Assembly (NCBI GenBank): GCA_934630985.1
Contig: CAKTXO010000079.1
Coordinates: 1-6,944 of the forward strand
Length of the DNA stretch: 6,944 bases
Direction: 5' to 3'
DNA from: an uncultured Oscillospiraceae bacterium
GTDB taxonomy: Bacteria > Bacillota > Clostridia > Oscillospirales > Oscillospiraceae
The notes under the pieces were generated by a model. It was not told where the DNA came from, made no database searches, and saw only the letters and a list, made by a program, of their open reading frames with translations. A program made the position numbers and the translations under genes. The stretch's first letter is position 1. Every line of letters starts with the position of its first letter. This document shows, in pieces, positions 4,906 to 6,944 of the stretch.

Positions 4906-4934
4906 AGCATAACACACCTTGCGCCAGTTTGCAA
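4906..4934 (-). promoter_or_regulatory. Promoter of the putative toxin mRNA
   Basis: In minus sense, TTGCAA (4929-4934), a 17-base spacer and TATGCT (4906-4911) each match consensus at four of six positions. The predicted start near 4899 gives a leader of about 150 bases with several stems. The region 4886-4934 resembles the opposing promoter and 5' end at 4547-4600. Confidence 0.55.
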
Positions 4935-4942
4935 GAAAATTC

Positions 4943-4978
4943 GCCCGGCCGGGATTCCTCCCCGGCCGGGCTTTCGTC
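4943..4978. terminator. Strong GC-rich hairpin insulating the toxin promoter
   Basis: An 11-bp stem GCCCGGCCGGG / CCCGGCCGGGC (4943-4953 with 4961-4971) has a seven-base loop. Plus direction continues TTTCGTCTTTT; minus direction continues GAATTTTC. It probably terminates transcription from either side and insulates the toxin promoter that lies directly beside it. Confidence 0.6.
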
Positions 4979-5003
4979 TTTTCCCCGCACCTACGATAGA
5001 AGA

Positions 5004-5140
5004 TGTCATTGCGAGCCAGTGCTCACACTGGCGTGGCAATCCCCCCCAATTTTCAAACATCTATGTTAGGAAATCTTGGATTTTACGCCTATCCGGGGGA
5101 TTGCCACACCAGTGACATCGGTCACTGGTTCGCAATGACA
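5004..5140. mobile_element. MITE-like unit, copy C (137 bp)
   Basis: The ends are TGTCATTGCGAG and CGCAATGACA. Left inner stem is CCAGTG-ctca-CACTGG; right inner stem is CCAGTGAC-atcg-GTCACTGG. The internal AATTTTCAAACAT and the ATCCGGGGGATTGCCACA segment match copy B at 2118-2250. No coding frame is present. The outside flank GTATATT...TTGAC is also shared with copy B, so the mobile unit may be larger than the visible ends. Confidence 0.7.
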
Positions 5141-5167
5141 TGGTATATTTTGGCTATGTTGACCCAT

Positions 5168-5284
5168 AGGGGCTCTTAGCGAGACAGCCCCGTGGCAATC
5201 CGTTCTCCCAAAAGAATTTTGTGGCGTGAAGTTTTATGGAGAAGCGGATTGCCACGCCAGTGTGAGCACTGGCTCGCAATGACA
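5168..5284. mobile_element. MITE-like unit, copy D (decayed left end)
   Basis: The right arm GGATTGCCACG, inner stem CCAGTG-tgag-CACTGG, CTCGCAATGACA is intact. The left arm is worn: TTAGCGAGACAGCCCCGTGGCAATCC in pieces, lacking the initial TGTCATT. The core (AAAAGAATTTTGTGGCGTG) differs from copies B and C. It lies only 27 bp from copy C. Confidence 0.6.
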
Positions 5285-5559
5285 TGCGTGATACGATGGC
5301 GTAGGAAAGAATCAGATGCGTAATTTGACGTTTTCCGGAAGAATGGGCAAGTTTGGCAATGGACATCCATGGGATGGGGACGGGACGATGAGGGCATCGA
5401 CCCCTACAGGCAGGAAATCGGCATCCTGCCGCTTACAGGCCACCGGGAAAACTGTAACAAAACACCGCCGGGAAGAGGGGATCTTTCCGGCGGTGTATCA
5501 TTTTCCCAGGGAAAGCAAGCACTATTTCCAAATTCTGCCGGATTATTTCGGTAAAAATG
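5285..5559. other. Spacer without a credible gene; contains hairpins
   Basis: The open frames here lack ribosome sites and cross obvious hairpins, so I call no gene. Visible stems are CGATG-aggg-CATCG (about 5387-5400), GGCAGGA/TCCTGCC (about 5410-5431) and the long terminator at 5462. A short structured RNA ending at that terminator is possible. I find no clear promoter for it and no match to a riboswitch class I know. Confidence 0.4.
5462..5496. terminator. Bidirectional terminator hairpin upstream of the surface-protein operon
   Basis: A 15-bp stem ACACCGCCGGGAAGA / TCTTTCCGGCGGTGT with a five-base loop has one G-U pair. In minus direction TTTTGTTAC follows. In plus direction ATCATTTTCC follows. 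It isolates the operon promoter at 5560 from upstream transcription. Confidence 0.65.
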
Positions 5560-5588
5560 TTGCATTTTCGGATTTCAGGTGGTACAAT
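5560..5588 (+). promoter_or_regulatory. Promoter of the surface-protein operon
   Basis: TTGCAT (5560-5565), a 17-base spacer and TACAAT (5583-5588, five of six) are seen. TGG directly before the -10 is an extended -10, compensating for the weak -35. The predicted start near 5595 gives a leader of about 77 bases, which contains the palindrome TTTTTCGAAAAA. Confidence 0.6.
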
Positions 5589-5657
5589 GACGATGGCTCA
5601 TTGGGGGCAGCTTTGCGCTACCCTTTTTCGAAAAAATGAGCAAAATTATGTCAACCG

Positions 5658-5664
5658 AAAGGAG
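5658..5664 (+). promoter_or_regulatory. Ribosome binding site deciding a TTG start
   Basis: AAAGGAG lies seven bases before TTG 5672. The upstream in-frame ATGs at 5636 and 5648 have no such site. The TTG start gives a signal segment of ordinary length. Confidence 0.75.
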
Positions 5665-5671
5665 CGGGGCG

Positions 5672-6532
5672 TTGAACTCTTCCAAACAGCTGAAACGCAG
5701 ATTGGCACTGGCCGCCCTGGCGGTAGCCGCCGTCCTGCTCTCCATCACCACGGCAACCTTCGCCTGGTATATTTTCAATACCTCCGCCCGAACCACGGAG
5801 GTGAAAATGTCCGCCGGTTCCAGCGTTTCCCTGCAAATCGCCAGCAAAAAGGACTACGATGAGAAGGGCGAGACGGCCTTCGGCTCCGCCACCCAGATGG
5901 AGCCTATGGAAAACGGCCTGGTCAGCGTGTCCACGGACAAAATCGCAAACGGCTTCCAGGCGGTCACTGGCTTCCGGGGGGAATGGCAGGGGGATGCTTA
6001 CCGCTCCATTGCCCGGTACTTCCAGAACGCCACGGACATGAAGGAATACTACAAAACCACCCTGCTTCTGCGCACCACCGCCCAGAGCCTGGACGTGTAT
6101 CTGGCGGACATCGGCTCCACCGACCGGGAGGGGCAGTATCTGTCCACGGCCATGCGCTTAGGGCTGGTGGTTCAGGGTCAGGAGTATATTTTTGAACTGA
6201 ACAAGGCCTCTAACCCCGATCGCATCGGCGACAACGGTTCGGAAAAGGCCGAAGGCTACTACGTCCTGGACAGCACCAAAAACGACGGCACCGTGGTGCC
6301 CTTCACCCCTCTGGACGATGGTGCCCTGTGCAATTACGACCCGGCTACCGGCGCGGCAAGCCGGAAGGAGAATTCCGTGAAAATCTGCACCCTTACCGGC
6401 CCCGGAGGCCAGTACAGCGAGCCGGTGAGCGTGGATGTGTACCTGTGGCTGGAGGGCTGCGACGAGGACTGCACCGTAGACCTTGCGGGGCAGACCATGG
6501 AGCTGGTGTCCCTGATCTTCGCGGGGCTGTAA
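5672..6532 (+). CDS. Secreted surface or matrix protein with SipW/TasA-like signal segment
   Basis: This is a predicted exported protein of 286 residues. From TTG 5672 it starts MNSSKQLKRR, then a hydrophobic segment (11-27), then ATFAWYIF. The (T)ATFAW(Y/F) motif straight after the helix is characteristic of Firmicute proteins processed by SipW-type signal peptidase (TasA, CalY/camelysin and relatives). Cleavage after Ala31 is likely by analogy. The mature part is polar with beta-type motifs, e.g. YKTTLLLRTTAQSLDVYL, and ends YLWLEGCDEDCTVDL then AGQTMELVSLIF. It has four Cys, and CDEDC may form disulfide or metal contacts. A longer frame opens at ATG 5636 without a ribosome site. AAAGGAG (5658-5664) is seven bases before the TTG, so I chose it. 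Role in matrix fibres or envelope is inference. Confidence 0.8.
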   Translation: MNSSKQLKRRLALAALAVAAVLLSITTATFAWYIFNTSARTTEVKMSAGSSVSLQIASKKDYDEKGETAFGSATQMEPMENGLVSVSTDKIANGFQAVTGFRGEWQGDAYRSIARYFQNATDMKEYYKTTLLLRTTAQSLDVYLADIGSTDREGQYLSTAMRLGLVVQGQEYIFELNKASNPDRIGDNGSEKAEGYYVLDSTKNDGTVVPFTPLDDGALCNYDPATGAASRKENSVKICTLTGPGGQYSEPVSVDVYLWLEGCDEDCTVDLAGQTMELVSLIFAGL

Positions 6533-6540
6533 TACTATTT

Positions 6541-6690
6541 CTTAATAAAATGATTTCATCATTTTATTTTGCCGTTTCACGGCAGACCGCCTGGGCGGCG
6601 GTAAGAAATGTATTGACTTCGTTTTTTAGCGGCAGTGGCCGCTGGCCGCAATTCTGCGGCCTAATAAAACGCTTTTAAGCGTTTTATTAA
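6541..6690 (+). repeat. Array of consecutive perfect hairpins between two surface-protein genes
   Basis: In order: AATAAAATGA-tttca-TCATTTTATT (6544-6568, then TT); GCCG-tttca-CGGC (6571-6583); ACCGCC/GGCGGT (about 6585-6602); AGCGGC-agtg-GCCGCT (about 6628-6643); GGCCGCA-attc-TGCGGCC (about 6644-6662); and TAATAAAACGCTT-tt-AAGCGTTTTATTA (6662-6689). The two AT-rich hairpins bracket the GC-rich ones with near mirror symmetry. They may partly terminate or stabilise the upstream message. No coding frame with a ribosome site is present. Confidence 0.75.
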
Positions 6691-6714
6691 AAACTCGTAT
6701 AAGGAGAAACGGTC

Positions 6715-6944
6715 ATGAAACACAAAGGACTGAAAACCTCCCTGATGCTGTCGATTCTCTGTCTGCTGGTGGCCGTCATCGCCCTGGGGGCGGTGACTTA
6801 CGCCTGGTTTACCTTCGACCCCTACACCAACGTGACCCCTATGGAGGGCAAAATTTCCGGGGGCGATGCCAATCTGCTCATCAGCGACAAGCCCACCACC
6901 GGCTTCGCCAAATCCTGCGTCCTGGTGCCGGAGCATATGGCCAG
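6715..6944 (+). CDS. Second secreted surface protein with SipW/TasA-like signal segment (partial, runs off the end)
   Basis: The visible 76 codons start MKHKGLKTSLMLSI and continue with a hydrophobic stretch (10-27), VTYAWFTFDPYTNV, then MEGKISGGDANLLIS. AAGGAG (6701-6706) is eight bases before ATG 6715. The layout matches the preceding gene: hydrophobic segment, AWF or AWY, then a short linker and a (K)xSxG...(L)xIS strand. Both therefore belong to the same exported family and probably the same operon. A SipW-like peptidase gene would be expected nearby but is not seen. The C-terminus is outside the window, so its length and function are unknown. Confidence 0.8.
   Translation, partial: MKHKGLKTSLMLSILCLLVAVIALGAVTYAWFTFDPYTNVTPMEGKISGGDANLLISDKPTTGFAKSCVLVPEHMA

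Noticed and set aside
1839..5284. CRISPR array
   Set aside because: The TGTCATTGCGAG repeats are in inverted pairs, irregularly spaced, without unique spacers of constant length and without cas genes.
5316..5639. 107-codon plus-strand frame upstream of the surface-protein operon
   Set aside because: It has no ribosome site, runs through a 15-bp terminator hairpin and the promoter, and its composition resembles no protein family.
5636..5671. ATG 5636 as start of the first surface protein
   Set aside because: No ribosome site precedes it, whereas AAAGGAG is ideally placed before TTG 5672.
6585..6602. ACCGCCTGGGC-like phrase reminiscent of the ZTP riboswitch 3' part
   Set aside because: It is explained by a simple ACCGCC/GGCGGT hairpin. 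The other conserved ZTP segments are absent and the gene context does not fit.
6661..6936. 91-codon minus-strand frame
   Set aside because: It is antisense to the second surface-protein gene, which has AAGGAG and a clear signal segment.

Overview
The window reads as chromosomal DNA of a gut-type Clostridia bacterium, most likely Oscillospirales/Oscillospiraceae. I infer this from the moderately GC-rich genes, the strong AGGAGG-type ribosome sites, the Ala/Pro/Glu-rich lipoprotein linker, and the dense interspersed hairpin repeats. No marker gene fixes the genus.

Layout. Bases 1-1740 (minus strand) hold a carbohydrate ABC transporter locus. A solute-binding lipoprotein is followed by a hairpin and the first codons of another gene, probably a permease. 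Its promoter lies between two copies of a LacI-family-type palindrome. Bases 1741-2310 hold no gene. They are a patchwork of hairpin repeats, including a 133-bp MITE-like unit.

Bases 2311-4212 (minus) form a sulfur-assimilation operon: O-acetylhomoserine sulfhydrylase, then an Rrf2-family regulator. A near-consensus promoter overlaps a 29-bp palindrome. The roughly 160-nt leader holds an 18-codon open frame with a strong ribosome site, which looks like a regulatory leader peptide.

Bases 4213-4545 are mostly another inverted-repeat element. Bases 4547-4934 hold what looks like a complete, unannotated type I toxin-antitoxin locus. A 31-residue hydrophobic toxin frame on the minus strand faces a short plus-strand RNA. 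The two transcripts converge on a shared terminator hairpin, and their promoters are related in sequence. Bases 5004-5284 hold two more MITE-like units.

Bases 5560-6944 (plus) begin an operon of cell-surface or matrix proteins with SipW/TasA-like signal segments (ATFAWY, VTYAWF). The first gene probably starts at TTG. The second runs off the window. The 180-bp gap between them is an array of consecutive perfect hairpins.

The three protein loci (sugar uptake, sulfur amino-acid synthesis, surface proteins) appear independent. They are separated by repeat-rich spacers, one of which carries the toxin-antitoxin locus.
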